A stretch of 52,507 nt of DNA. Source: Mangrovicoccus sp. HB161399 (GTDB lineage Bacteria > Pseudomonadota > Alphaproteobacteria > Rhodobacterales > Rhodobacteraceae). Shown one piece after another: positions 8,678 to 16,869 of this stretch (the first letter of the stretch is position 1; the number at the start of each line of letters is the position of its first letter). The stretch covers positions 1-52,507 of the forward strand of contig NZ_JAATVU010000040.1 of assembly GCF_013184745.1 (NCBI RefSeq), written 5' to 3'. The notes under the pieces are model-generated. The model worked only from the letters and a program-made list of their open reading frames with translations. It was not told the DNA's origin and searched no databases. A program made the position numbers and the translations under genes.

Positions 8678-9799
8678 TCACGCCGGTCCGAGGAGCCGCG
8701 CGAGCTCGTCCATCGCCCGTTCCAGCAGCTCGGCATCGACATGGCGCCCCTCGAAGCGGATGTAGTAGCCCTTGGCATCCGAGTGGCGCCGCAGGGTCAC
8801 GCCGTTGCCGAGATGGCGGATGCCGAAGCCGTCCTCCCTTTGCCGCGCCGGCTTGGCGGCCTTTGGCCGTCCGCCGCGGCGGGGATCGCGGGTCTGGGCC
8901 TCGGCCTCCAGGCACCAGGGCTCCAGCGCCGCCCATTCCTCGGCCGGATCGCCCGAACCGCCCTGCCCGGCCGCCTGGCGCAGCTGCGGCCCCATCCCGG
9001 CGCGCAGCGCAGTGGCCAGCCTCAGCCCGGCCCGCTCGGTCAGCGCCTCGGGAAAGACCAGCAGGTCGCCCAGCTCTTCATGCACCAGCGCGAAGGAGCG
9101 GATCTTCGACCGCTTGGCCTTGGAGGCCGCGTGGAACAGCCCGTCGACGGCATCCTCGACTCGCTCGAAGGCGCCGTGGCTGACCGCCAGCACGGCGACC
9201 CGGCCGCGTTCGTAAGGCGAAAGATCGGCGCGGATCTCGTTCTCCTCGACCATCGCCAGATAGGCCCGCGCAGCCGATCCCGGCTCGCGGACGATGGCCT
9301 TGATCTGGGCGAAGCCCGGGTCGCCGGTCTCGGCCTCCAGCGCCCGGATCGCGGCCAGGCGGCGGAAGCCCGAGAGCAGGCCGAAGCGCGCGCCCGACGG
9401 ATCGGCCTCGGAGAGCTCGAACACCTCCACCGGCAGGCGCAGACCGCTGGCGCGGATCGAGGCCTTTAGCTCCGCCATCTCCTCGGGATCCAGCTGCATC
9501 CGGTCGCGGGTCAGCTCGTCGGCGATGATCTCGCGGGTCGGCAGGCTCAGCAGCAGCCGGCCCTCGGCGGAGGCGCTGCGGTAGCTGTCGGCATCCTTGC
9601 GGTCGCGGGCACGCTCGGCACGCTCCTCCGGCGGCAGTGTCTCGGTCCGGGCGGCGGCATCGGCCGCGACCTGGGCGATGGGCGGCATCATGCCGGGGCC
9701 GCGCGGCGCGGCGGGCGCCGCCGGTTTCGCCGCGAAACCCGCCTCCAGTTCCGACAGCTCGGCAGCCGAAGGCGCGGTGAGTCTGGTCCGTTTTGCCAT
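8678..9799 (-). CDS. parB: ParB-family partition protein
   Basis: A 373-residue plasmid partition protein that binds centromere sites and stimulates the ParA ATPase. After a low-complexity N-terminus, the ParB/Sulfiredoxin domain (about 85-190) shows GFRRLAAI and the ENEIRADLSPYERG motif that binds CTP and DNA in this family. A helix-turn-helix follows (about 190-260), then an Arg-rich linker and a C-terminal dimerisation segment (HVDAELLERAMDEL). It lies 14 bp downstream of parA, clearly as one operon, with GGAG ahead of the ATG. One copy of the parS-like palindrome (9723-9739) is embedded in its own coding sequence, encoding GFAAKP. Confidence 0.9.
   Translation of the reverse strand: MAKRTRLTAPSAAELSELEAGFAAKPAAPAAPRGPGMMPPIAQVAADAAARTETLPPEERAERARDRKDADSYRSASAEGRLLLSLPTREIIADELTRDRMQLDPEEMAELKASIRASGLRLPVEVFELSEADPSGARFGLLSGFRRLAAIRALEAETGDPGFAQIKAIVREPGSAARAYLAMVEENEIRADLSPYERGRVAVLAVSHGAFERVEDAVDGLFHAASKAKRSKIRSFALVHEELGDLLVFPEALTERAGLRLATALRAGMGPQLRQAAGQGGSGDPAEEWAALEPWCLEAEAQTRDPRRGGRPKAAKPARQREDGFGIRHLGNGVTLRRHSDAKGYYIRFEGRHVDAELLERAMDELARLLGPA
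9723..9739. repeat. parS-like palindrome, copy 2, inside parB
   Basis: GGTTTCGCCGCGAAACC is a perfect 8-bp inverted repeat and is the exact reverse complement of copy 1. It is translated on the minus strand as Gly-Phe-Ala-Ala-Lys-Pro near the ParB N-terminus, in a low-complexity region that could tolerate such a site. Confidence 0.6.
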
Positions 9800-9813
9800 G
9801 TGCTAAATCTCCG

Positions 9814-11190
9814 TCACTCGGCCGCGCGGGCCATCTGCGCGTCGCGCCACCACGAGCCGATCAGGATCTCCTTCAGCTCGGCATAGGTCCGGTCGAAGGC
9901 CTCGCGGCCGCGGACATAGGTCTCGCGGTTGAACTGGCGGTAGTCGGCTTCGTAGATGCCGTTCACCTGCTCGCCGGCCTGGCCCACCAGCGCGGTGAAA
10001 TCCTGGCGGTGGGCGTTCATGAAATCGCCGAAATAAGCCTGGATGACGTTGGCCAGATCGGCCTGCTGGCCGGTATCGAAGCGGGTGATCAGCGTGCGCA
10101 CCACGTCCCATTCGAACTTTACCTCGTCGAGCCCCGCGGCGCGGCGCGCCGAGTTCTCGCCGTCCTCGATCGAGGCGAAGGTGGAATAGAGCATGTCGAA
10201 GAACCGCCCCGTGGAGTCGAATTCCAGGAAGGACGCCCCGAGCGGCACCAGCAGGATGTCGGCAGCGGCCAGCGCGTTGATCGTCAGGTAGCCGAGCGCC
10301 GGGGGCGTATCGAGCATGATGATGTCGTACTGGTCGAGGATGCCGTCGTCGGCAAGGAAGTTGCCGAGGGCATCCCAGAGCGGCCATTGCCGCAGCGCCA
10401 TCCGCCAGACCGGGATCTGGAACTCGGCCCAGTACAGGTTCAGCTGCGCGCCGATCAGGTCGATATTCGGCCAGTGGGTCGACTGGATCACGTCGGAGGC
10501 CTTGGTCTCCAGCGCGGCGCCGAGCGTCTCGTCAAGGGGCAGGGGGGCCTCGCCGCGGGCTTCGCGCACCGCGTTCTCCTGCATCACCGAGCGGGCATAG
10601 TCGCGGGCCACCAGCGGGAAGACGGTCTTCCATTCGTCGGGCACCTGGCCGCCCATGATCGAGGTCATCGAGCCCTGGCTGTCGAGGTCGATCACCAGCA
10701 CCTTGTAGCCGTCGAGCGCGGCCGACATCGCCAGATGCGCCGCGGTCGAGGTCTTGCCGACGCCGCCCTTGAAATTGGCCACGGCGACGACCTTGGCGGG
10801 CAGGCCCGGCGGGCGGTAGGGAAGGTAGTCCTTGGTGCCGCCCTCGGCGAGATGGGCGCGCAGGCGGAGGACCTCTTCGAGGGTGAACCACTTGGAGCCG
10901 CCGATGCCCTCGCCCTGCGGCAGGTCGGGATTGTTCTTCAGCACGCGGCGCAGATGCGCCGGGGCGACTGGGATCAGGTAGCGGGTGATTTCCCAGGTGG
11001 AGAATTTCCGCAGCCGCTTCTTGCCGTCGGGGGCATAGCCGCGCCGGGCCAGGTCGTCGCGGCCGCGGGCTGCAAAAGCGGCAGCCTTGGCGAATCTTGA
11101 CGTATCGGTAGGATCGGGGAGCTTCGCCGCCGCGGCCTCCGGGTCTAGACCCAGATAGGGCGGGGGCGGAAGATCGGGCTTTTTTGCCAT
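9814..11190 (-). CDS. parA: ParA-family partition ATPase with N-terminal DNA-binding domain
   Basis: A 458-residue type Ia ParA. The first 130 residues hold a helix-turn-helix region (FSTWEITRYL to SKWFTLEEVLRLRAHL), as in ParA/RepA proteins that repress their own promoter. The ATPase follows: deviant Walker A KGGVGKTSTAAH, A-prime DLDSQGSMTS and Walker B YDIIMLDTPP. With ParB it segregates the replicon. I place the start at the ATG of MAKKPD because GAGG lies upstream; a longer frame begins at 11262 but has no support. A dyad at 11226-11246 just upstream is a candidate autoregulatory operator. Confidence 0.9.
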   Translation of the reverse strand: MAKKPDLPPPPYLGLDPEAAAAKLPDPTDTSRFAKAAAFAARGRDDLARRGYAPDGKKRLRKFSTWEITRYLIPVAPAHLRRVLKNNPDLPQGEGIGGSKWFTLEEVLRLRAHLAEGGTKDYLPYRPPGLPAKVVAVANFKGGVGKTSTAAHLAMSAALDGYKVLVIDLDSQGSMTSIMGGQVPDEWKTVFPLVARDYARSVMQENAVREARGEAPLPLDETLGAALETKASDVIQSTHWPNIDLIGAQLNLYWAEFQIPVWRMALRQWPLWDALGNFLADDGILDQYDIIMLDTPPALGYLTINALAAADILLVPLGASFLEFDSTGRFFDMLYSTFASIEDGENSARRAAGLDEVKFEWDVVRTLITRFDTGQQADLANVIQAYFGDFMNAHRQDFTALVGQAGEQVNGIYEADYRQFNRETYVRGREAFDRTYAELKEILIGSWWRDAQMARAAE

Positions 11191-11225
11191 ATGTATCGTC
11201 TGCCTCGGGATGTGCGCCGTTTCGC

Positions 11226-11246
11226 GCGATTTGCGGCGAATATCGC
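11226..11246. promoter_or_regulatory. Dyad upstream of parA
   Basis: GCGATTTGCG and CGAATATCGC are imperfect inverted arms (8 of 10 positions match) around one base, 36-56 bp upstream of the parA ATG. It is a candidate operator for ParA autoregulation. Confidence 0.4.
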
Positions 11247-11456
11247 ACATGCGGGCGCGCATGGGAATCTTTTCGGTCGCGGAGCCCCGTATCCGGGCAC
11301 CTGGCCCCTGGGGAACCCGGACCGCGTGGTCGGCCAGGTGCGCTTGGCAGTCGCTGGCAGGGGGGAGGCGTCCAAGCCGATGGCGGGATTCGGAAAAAAC
11401 CGGTTCCCGTGCGGGCGTGTGCTGCAGTTCCGGCCGGACATTTTGCGAGGTGCGGA

Positions 11457-11473
11457 GGTTTCGCGGCGAAATC
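11457..11473. repeat. parS-like palindrome, copy 3
   Basis: GGTTTCGCGGCGAAATC differs from the perfect palindrome of copies 1 and 2 at one position of the right arm. It lies between the parA promoter and the iteron array. Confidence 0.55.
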
Positions 11474-11581
11474 CCTGCTTTGATCTCCCGGAGAAGGGCA
11501 ATTCAAACTGTAGGATCTTTGAGTCTCTTTGGAGTCTTTAGGCAGTGGAAAGCTTGCGATTCCAAGGGGAAAGCGCAGTCC

Positions 11582-11687
11582 GGGTGTCCGGATCCGGGAC
11601 AAGGGGCACCTGTTTGCGGGATGATGGGCACCCGGATGCGGTAGGAAGGGAGCCGATTCCCGGGGGCAGGGGCATCCGGATGCGGGA
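11582..11687 (+). repeat. Iteron array, five 18-bp repeats at exact 22-bp spacing
   Basis: Direct repeats related to GGGCACCCGGATGCGGGA start at 11582, 11604, 11626, 11648 and 11670, exactly 22 bp apart; the copy at 11648 is the most diverged. Two helical turns of spacing put all copies on the same DNA face. Looser copies occur at 11738, 11772, 11805 and 11882, the last reaching the initiator start region. Such iterons bind Rep_3-type initiators and set copy number. Confidence 0.75.
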
Positions 11688-11737
11688 AGGCCCAAAAACG
11701 GCCTGTCAGAGTCGCTTTCAGGCGGTTTCGCGCCTTC

Positions 11738-11899
11738 AGGTGCCCGTTTCCGGGAGGCTTTGCGGGGCTTGAGGTACCTGTTTGCGGGGACCAGATCCCG
11801 CCAAAGGTGCCCAGATTCGGGAAGCGCAGGGCAGGGCCCTCCGGCATCCCGTGGACGGGTACCTGAGGAAGAGCTTGGTCCGGGTGCCTGACTGCGATA
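11738..11899 (+). repeat. Degenerate iteron copies upstream of the initiator gene
   Basis: AGGTGCCCGTTTCCGGGA (11738), AGGTACCTGTTTGCGGGG (11772), AGGTGCCCAGATTCGGGA (11805) and GGGTGCCTGACTGCGATA (11882) share the iteron core at irregular spacing of 33-34 bp or more. They overlap the probable promoter of the initiator gene, so initiator autoregulation is plausible. Confidence 0.6.
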
Positions 11900-11937
11900 C
11901 CCTGCGGGCCCAAGAGCAGAAGACTCGCGAGCAGACG

Positions 11938-13215
11938 ATGGCACAGGCAGAGACCTCCCCGGACAGGACCAGGCTGACCGGATCCCTCCGGCGGGATTCG
12001 GTGAAGAAGAACGTGGCGGCGATCCATGTCTCGGGCAAGCTGACGCTGCTGCAGCGCAAGCTGTCGAACGTGCTTCTCCTGAATGCCTATGACACGCTGA
12101 CGACGGCGCAGACCCACCGGATCGACGCCAAGACGCTGTGCCTGATGATCGGCTACAACTCCAACGACATGGACACGCTGAAGGCCTCGCTGCGCGGCCT
12201 GGCGGAGACGGTCGCGGAGTGGGACATGCTGGCCGAGGACGGCGAGCATGAATGGGGGGTCTCGGCGCTGCTCAGCTATGCCAAGCTGAAGGGCGGGGTC
12301 TGCGAATACGCCTATTCGCCCGCGCTGGCGGCAAAGCTGCACGACCCGAAGGTCTTCGCGCTGATCAACCTCAACATCCAGAAGCGGTTCACCTCGGGCC
12401 ATGCGCTGGCGCTCTACGAGAACTGCTACCGCTTCGTGCGGACGGGATCGACGGGGTGGTGGCCGCTGGAGCTGTTCCGCCGTCTCATGGGCGTGGACGG
12501 CAGCGCCTATTACGAGGTCTACAAGCAGCTCAACGCCAAGATCATCAAGCCCGCCTTGGCCGAGGTGAACCGGACCTCGAACATCCTGGTGACGCCCGAG
12601 GTCCGCAAGCAGGGCCGGGCGGTGACCGACATCCGCTTCCTGATCCGCGAGAACCCGCAGCTGGCGATGCTGGACATCGACGACGGCGAGGGGCTGCGCC
12701 AGGGCGGGGTCTACCAGCGGCTGCGGGATCTGGGCGTGCAGGACCGGCTGGCGCGGCAGTGGATCGCCGAGCATGGCGAGGACTACGTCGCCGAGCGGCT
12801 GGAATTCGTCGCCGGGCAGGGCGGGGTAAAGAGCCCGCTGCGCTATCTCTCGGCGGCGATCAAGGGCGGCTACGGCGGCCGGGCGGCGGATCCGGAGCCG
12901 CCGCAGGAGACCGTGCAGGCGGCGGCGGAGCGGGCGCTGGAGGACGAGGCACGCGCGGCGGCGCAGGCGGCGCGGGACAGCGCGCTGGATGCCGAGCGCC
13001 GGGCGCGGGCGGCGCGCATGGAGCGGATCCGCGAGGCGGTGGCGGCGCGCACCCCGACCCAGCGCGACGCCGACCGGCGGCTGTTCCTGTCGCGTCTCTC
13101 CGATCCGCTGGAGCGCGGAGATTTCGAGCGTCTGGGCTGGTCCTCTGCGCTGAACGCGCGCGCCATGGCGGCGTTCTGGGAGGAACTGGTGCCGGGCCTG
13201 TTCGACGGCGTCTGA
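11938..13215 (+). CDS. Rep_3-type replication initiator protein
   Basis: A 425-residue plasmid initiator of the Rep_3 (RepB-type) family. Two winged-helix domains are expected over about 20-260; family-like segments are LTLLQRKLSNVLLLNAYDTL, FTSGHALALYENCYRFV and the YYEVYKQLNAKIIKPALAEV helix. A long Ala/Arg/Glu-rich helical tail (about 320-390) extends beyond the usual length of small plasmid Reps. It binds the iterons just upstream and opens the origin. I chose the ATG at 11938 because homology-like sequence begins right after it and iterons occupy the DNA before it; the frame is open back to 11782. The ribosome binding site is weak. Confidence 0.85.
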   Translation: MAQAETSPDRTRLTGSLRRDSVKKNVAAIHVSGKLTLLQRKLSNVLLLNAYDTLTTAQTHRIDAKTLCLMIGYNSNDMDTLKASLRGLAETVAEWDMLAEDGEHEWGVSALLSYAKLKGGVCEYAYSPALAAKLHDPKVFALINLNIQKRFTSGHALALYENCYRFVRTGSTGWWPLELFRRLMGVDGSAYYEVYKQLNAKIIKPALAEVNRTSNILVTPEVRKQGRAVTDIRFLIRENPQLAMLDIDDGEGLRQGGVYQRLRDLGVQDRLARQWIAEHGEDYVAERLEFVAGQGGVKSPLRYLSAAIKGGYGGRAADPEPPQETVQAAAERALEDEARAAAQAARDSALDAERRARAARMERIREAVAARTPTQRDADRRLFLSRLSDPLERGDFERLGWSSALNARAMAAFWEELVPGLFDGV

Positions 13216-13216
13216 C

Positions 13217-13233
13217 CCTTTCGCAGCGAAACC
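13217..13233. repeat. parS-like palindrome, copy 4
   Basis: CCTTTCGCAGCGAAACC keeps the core TTTCGC-N-GCGAAA and differs from the perfect site in the two outer bases of the left arm. It begins two bases after the initiator stop codon, marking the right edge of the replication module. Confidence 0.5.
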
Positions 13234-13309
13234 TTGCCCTGGGGGCGGGGGATGTCCGATGCTGCGCCGGAGGCGTGCCAGCGGGGCGCGCCGGATGGGG
13301 AGAATTTCC

Positions 13310-13603
13310 ATGAAGGCTTTCATTGCTGCCATTCTGCCGCTGGGGCTTGCCGCCTGCGCCGGGGTCCCGGCGGGCGAGGAGGTGTCGCGCTCGGCGCCGA
13401 ACCCGCAGGAACAGGCCTGCCTGCAGGCGGTGACCCTGACCACCGACAACGGCGACGTGGCGCTCCTGGGGTCGGAATTCTCCGAGGCCGGGACGCTGGT
13501 GCGGGTGGGCGTCGGTCCGGACCGCGTGCCCTGGCAATGCGTGGCCTATGCCGACGGCTCCACCGCGGGGGTGCAGTCGATGTCGGACGAGGGCTACCTG
13601 TGA
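13310..13603 (+). CDS. Small lipoprotein
   Basis: A 97-residue lipoprotein: a short signal sequence ends in the lipobox LAAC, so the mature protein is lipid-anchored. The mature part carries Cys residues in EQACLQ and WQCVAYADG, suggesting one disulphide. The closing pattern (WQC, then GSTAGVQSM) is common in short periplasmic proteins of unknown function. GGGGAG precedes the ATG by 8 bp. Its stop overlaps the next start (GTGA), so it is coupled to the PliG-like protein. A lysozyme-inhibitor role is suggested only by that neighbour. Confidence 0.72.
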   Translation: MKAFIAAILPLGLAACAGVPAGEEVSRSAPNPQEQACLQAVTLTTDNGDVALLGSEFSEAGTLVRVGVGPDRVPWQCVAYADGSTAGVQSMSDEGYL

Positions 13604-14007
13604 GGTCCTGGCTGGTCCCGGCGGCGGCGCTGCTGGCGGCGGGGCCGGCCGCGGCACAGATGTCGGCGCCGGTGCAGTTCGGGCCGGGCGCGAGCGGCGC
13701 GGCGCTGTCGGGCACCATCTCCGGGCACGAATACATGGACTACGTGCTGGGCGCGCGGGCGGGGCAGCACATGTCCGGCACGATCCGGGCCGAGGCCACG
13801 AACGGAGACGGCTCTGTCTATTTCAACATCCTGCCGCCGGGCAGCGACGACGTGGCGATCTTCGTGGGCGCCGCGGATGAGGACGGCAATGCCGCGGAGG
13901 TGGCCCTGCCCGAGACGGGGGAGTACGTGCTGCGGGTCTACCTGATGGGCAACGACCGGGACGCGGGCCGGACGGTGGGCTACGTTCTGGAGGTCTCGAT
14001 ACGGTGA
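13600..14007 (+). CDS. Periplasmic protein resembling g-type lysozyme inhibitor PliG
   Basis: A 135-residue protein with a GTG start, a signal peptide ending AAAQ, and a beta-sandwich-like mature part. Segments ALSGTISGHEYMDYVLGA, YFNILPPGSDD and GEYVLRVYLMGND resemble PliG-type inhibitors and related pre-peptidase C-terminal-like domains, by recall of family pattern only. The start overlaps the lipoprotein stop, so the two form one unit. If the match holds it would protect peptidoglycan from goose-type lysozyme. Confidence in the gene is high, in the function moderate. Confidence 0.7.
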   Translation: MRSWLVPAAALLAAGPAAAQMSAPVQFGPGASGAALSGTISGHEYMDYVLGARAGQHMSGTIRAEATNGDGSVYFNILPPGSDDVAIFVGAADEDGNAAEVALPETGEYVLRVYLMGNDRDAGRTVGYVLEVSIR

Positions 14008-14073
14008 TCTTCCCGGCTTGACCGGTGCGGGAGCGGGCGGCAGGCTTGTTCCCGGACACGGGAGGGAGGAACC

Positions 14074-15999
14074 GTGGCGGAGACCGAACTGGACAAGCTG
14101 GGCTGGCTGGGCCGCCGCCGCGCGCGGATCGCCCGCAAGCGCCGCGCCGAATGGGGTCCGGAGGGCCATCCCGCCCGCGAGGTGATCTTCCAGCTGCGCC
14201 AGCGCGCCCGCGCCTCGCTGCGCCGGGCCTTCGTCTTCCTGGTGCTGCTGTTCCTGACGGTGATCGCCGGGCTCGGCTATTTCCTCGGCGTGCCGCTCTA
14301 CAGGGACTGGGTGGCCAGGACGACCGATGCGGCCCGCGCGCGCGAGGAGGCGGCGATTTCCGCTGCCGCCGTGGTCTGGGAGGGCGAGGTCGCGGAGCTG
14401 CGCGAAGGCTTTGCGCCCCTGATGGGGAAGGTGTGGCTGGCGCGGCCGACCGGGGCGCAGGGGGCGATCCGGGACATCGACTTCCGCGACCATGACCGGG
14501 GCGCCTTCGTCACCTCGGCAGGGGAGATCTTCCTCACGGCCGATGGCGGCGAAAGTTGGCGGGCGATGGAGCCCGCCGCGGAGGCCGTCCGCGACGCGGG
14601 CATCGACATCGCGGATTTCTCGGCGCTGATCGTCCGGTCGGGCTTCAACGCGGTCGACTATGGCGACAGCCTGCTTCTGGCTGCAGACCGCGGCCTCCTG
14701 CTGCGCCGCGACGCGCGCACGGGGACAGTTGCGGTCCTCGATCCGGGGATCGATCGCGACCTGCATGATGTCCGGCTCGCCCCGGATGGCCGGATCTGGA
14801 TCGCGGGCGAAAGCGTGCTGAAGTCGAGCGGCGACGGCGGCGCGACCTGGCGCAGTTCCCTGCCGGTGGTCGATTTCGGTTCGGCCGTCGAGCTGCGGGC
14901 CCTGGCCTTCGGAGACGGGACGGGCGGAATGGCGGTCGGGCGGTCCCGCTCGGACAGCGCGGGCTTCGAAGACGCAGTGGCGGAAGAGAGCGGCGACGGG
15001 AAGCGCTGGCAGCTGTCCTCGCCGCGCTTCCGGTCGGCTTCGCGCCCGTCCATGCTGTCGGGATTGCGGGCCCTGGCCTTCGATTCCGGCGGAGCGGCCT
15101 GGACGGCCGGTGCCGATGGCGCGGTTCTGTACAGGCCGGCCGGGAGTTCCGACTGGCAGCTGAAGGCGCAGTTCGATGGTCCGTTCAACCGGATTGCCTT
15201 CGGGCAGGGCGGGCGCGGCTGGATGGCGGGCGACGATGGCAGGCTGCTGTCGACCCAGGATGGCGGCGGCTTCTGGGTCCCGGTGCCGACCAATGTGCGC
15301 GGGAACATGGCGGCGCTGGCCGTGCAGCCGCCGGGGCCGGAGGGCGGGCCGGAACGGGCCTGGGCCGGATCCGATGACGGACGGCTGCTGGCGCCCTACC
15401 GGCCGGCGCTGCCGCTGGAGCAGATGGGGCCGCGCGGAATGGAGCAGATGCTCTTCGACCTGAAGGATGTGCCGGGACTGGACGTGGAGACGATCAGGGC
15501 CGGGGTCACGCGGCTGTCGCAGGAGGAGACGGAGCTGGAGCGGCGGCGGCTGGCGCTGGCGGCGCTGCGTTCGGACGACGGGGAGGGCGCAGCCGTCGCC
15601 GCGGCGGCGCGGCTGGCGGAGGCGGCGGCCTCGCCGGAAGAGCGCGGCCGGGCCATGGCGCTGCTGGAGATCGCGCTGCGCCGCGAGGCGGGCGGCGGGG
15701 AGTCGGTCTGGCAGCATGTCGCCGACGGCGCCCCGGCCGGCATCCTGACGCTGTTCCTGCTGTCGACGCTTTCGGCGCTCTACCGCTACAACACCCGGCT
15801 GGCGGGGTTCTACCATGCCCGCGCGGACGCGCTGGAGCTGGGGCACGGCGCGCTGAGCGGGGAGGCGGCGGGGCTGGCCGCGCGGCTGGCGGAGATGCTC
15901 GCCGCCGACGGGGTGGAGTTCAAGGATGTCCGCACCCCCGCCGACCAGGCGGCGGAGATCGCGAAGGAGCTGGCCGGGCGGCTTCCCGGCCGCAGCTGA
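14074..15999 (+). CDS. Membrane-anchored beta-propeller protein with BNR/YCF48-like repeats
   Basis: A 641-residue protein starting at GTG with a strong GGAGGGAGGA site. A basic N-terminus leads to one membrane segment (about 52-72). A large domain with Asp-box-like turns (TADGGESWRAM, SSGDGGATWRSS, STQDGGGFWV) follows, typical of sialidase-like or YCF48-like propellers. A helical region precedes a second membrane segment (about 555-571) and a final Ala/Glu-rich helical tail after RYNTRLAGFYHARADALE. The propeller is therefore held between two membrane anchors, probably on the periplasmic face. I know no function for this architecture. Confidence 0.75.
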   Translation: MAETELDKLGWLGRRRARIARKRRAEWGPEGHPAREVIFQLRQRARASLRRAFVFLVLLFLTVIAGLGYFLGVPLYRDWVARTTDAARAREEAAISAAAVVWEGEVAELREGFAPLMGKVWLARPTGAQGAIRDIDFRDHDRGAFVTSAGEIFLTADGGESWRAMEPAAEAVRDAGIDIADFSALIVRSGFNAVDYGDSLLLAADRGLLLRRDARTGTVAVLDPGIDRDLHDVRLAPDGRIWIAGESVLKSSGDGGATWRSSLPVVDFGSAVELRALAFGDGTGGMAVGRSRSDSAGFEDAVAEESGDGKRWQLSSPRFRSASRPSMLSGLRALAFDSGGAAWTAGADGAVLYRPAGSSDWQLKAQFDGPFNRIAFGQGGRGWMAGDDGRLLSTQDGGGFWVPVPTNVRGNMAALAVQPPGPEGGPERAWAGSDDGRLLAPYRPALPLEQMGPRGMEQMLFDLKDVPGLDVETIRAGVTRLSQEETELERRRLALAALRSDDGEGAAVAAAARLAEAAASPEERGRAMALLEIALRREAGGGESVWQHVADGAPAGILTLFLLSTLSALYRYNTRLAGFYHARADALELGHGALSGEAAGLAARLAEMLAADGVEFKDVRTPADQAAEIAKELAGRLPGRS

Positions 16000-16005
16000 G
16001 CGGGC

Positions 16006-16704
16006 TCAGCGCACCTTGACGGAGACCGAGCCGACGCCCTCGACCGTGCCCTCGAGCAGGTCGCCCATCAGCACCGGGCCGACGCCCGAGGGCGTGCCGG
16101 TCATGATCAGGTCGCCGGGGCGCAGGGTGAAGCTCTGCGAGATATGGGCGATCATCTCGGGGATCGACCAGATCATCTGCTCCAGGTCGCCTTCCTGCTT
16201 CAGGTTGCCGTTAACCGCCAGCGCGATGCGGCCCTTCACCGGATGGCCGGTCTCGGCCACCGGATGGATCGCGCCGACCGGGGCGGAGCCGTCCACCGCC
16301 TTGGCGGTCTCCCAGGGGCGGCCCATCGACTTGGCGGTCGCCTGGATGTCGCGCAGCGTCATGTCGAGTCCGACGCCGTAGCCCCAGACATGCGCCAGCG
16401 CGTCGGCTACCGGGATATGCGACCCGCCCTTGCCGATTGCGGCGACCAGCTCCACCTCGTGATGCACGTCGGAGGAATGGCGGGGATAGGTGAAATCGGT
16501 GCCGGGCGGGCAGATCGCCGTATTGGGCTTCATGAAGAAGAAGGGCGGCTCGCGGCTGGAGTCGTGCCCCATCTCGGCGGCGTGCGCCGCGTAGTTGCGG
16601 CCGATGCAGAAAATCCGCCCGATCGGGAACACGGCCTCCTCTCCGGCGACGGGCAGCGTGACGGGCACGGGCGGCGCAACGGCGAAGCTTGGGTCCTGGG
16701 GCAT
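16006..16704 (-). CDS. Fumarylacetoacetate hydrolase family protein, fumarylpyruvate hydrolase-like
   Basis: A 232-residue single-domain FAH family enzyme. The signature FCIGRNYAAHAAEMG opens the domain; metal ligands are expected in HHEVELVAAIG (two Glu) and GVGLDMTLRD (Asp), and GDLIMTGTPSGVG closes the active site. This subfamily cleaves C-C bonds of acylpyruvates such as fumarylpyruvate from gentisate, or decarboxylates oxaloacetate-like acids. AAAGGA precedes the ATG. It is a single minus-strand gene, divergent from the MocA-like gene. It could add to the aromatic theme of the first 8 kb, but the exact substrate cannot be read from the sequence. Confidence 0.85.
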   Translation of the reverse strand: MPQDPSFAVAPPVPVTLPVAGEEAVFPIGRIFCIGRNYAAHAAEMGHDSSREPPFFFMKPNTAICPPGTDFTYPRHSSDVHHEVELVAAIGKGGSHIPVADALAHVWGYGVGLDMTLRDIQATAKSMGRPWETAKAVDGSAPVGAIHPVAETGHPVKGRIALAVNGNLKQEGDLEQMIWSIPEMIAHISQSFTLRPGDLIMTGTPSGVGPVLMGDLLEGTVEGVGSVSVKVR

Positions 16705-16869
16705 GGCGGGTCCTTTCGGGATGGTCTCGGGGCCGCGTGTCCTGGGCGCGGCTGGCAAGAGTGAAACCACAAGCGGGCGCCGGGCGGGTTGCGGTGCTTC
16801 GCCGCGCATGGGGGCTTGCGCCCGCTGCATGGCCGGGCAGGATCGGCGCCGGACCATGGAGGGCAGGCA

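Larger units (their letters stand above)
11191..11937. other. Probable replication origin region (oriV)
   Basis: This 747-bp gap between divergent parA and the initiator gene contains, in order, a dyad at the parA promoter, a parS-like palindrome (11457-11473), a comparatively AT-rich segment with repeated GAGTCT/TTTGGAGTCTTT (about 11500-11545) that could be the unwinding element, and an array of direct repeats (11582-11687 plus outliers). Iterons next to a Rep_3 initiator gene are the classical layout of iteron plasmids. I see no convincing DnaA box. Confidence 0.7.

Noticed and set aside
11221-11241. Fifth parS-like site at TTTGCGGCGAA
   Set aside because: It lacks one base of the core compared with the palindromes; the better reading is a separate dyad near the parA promoter.
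11503-13449. Long minus-strand frame opposite the replication initiator
   Set aside because: It is an Arg/Pro-rich shadow of the Rep_3 gene and has no domain or ribosome binding site.
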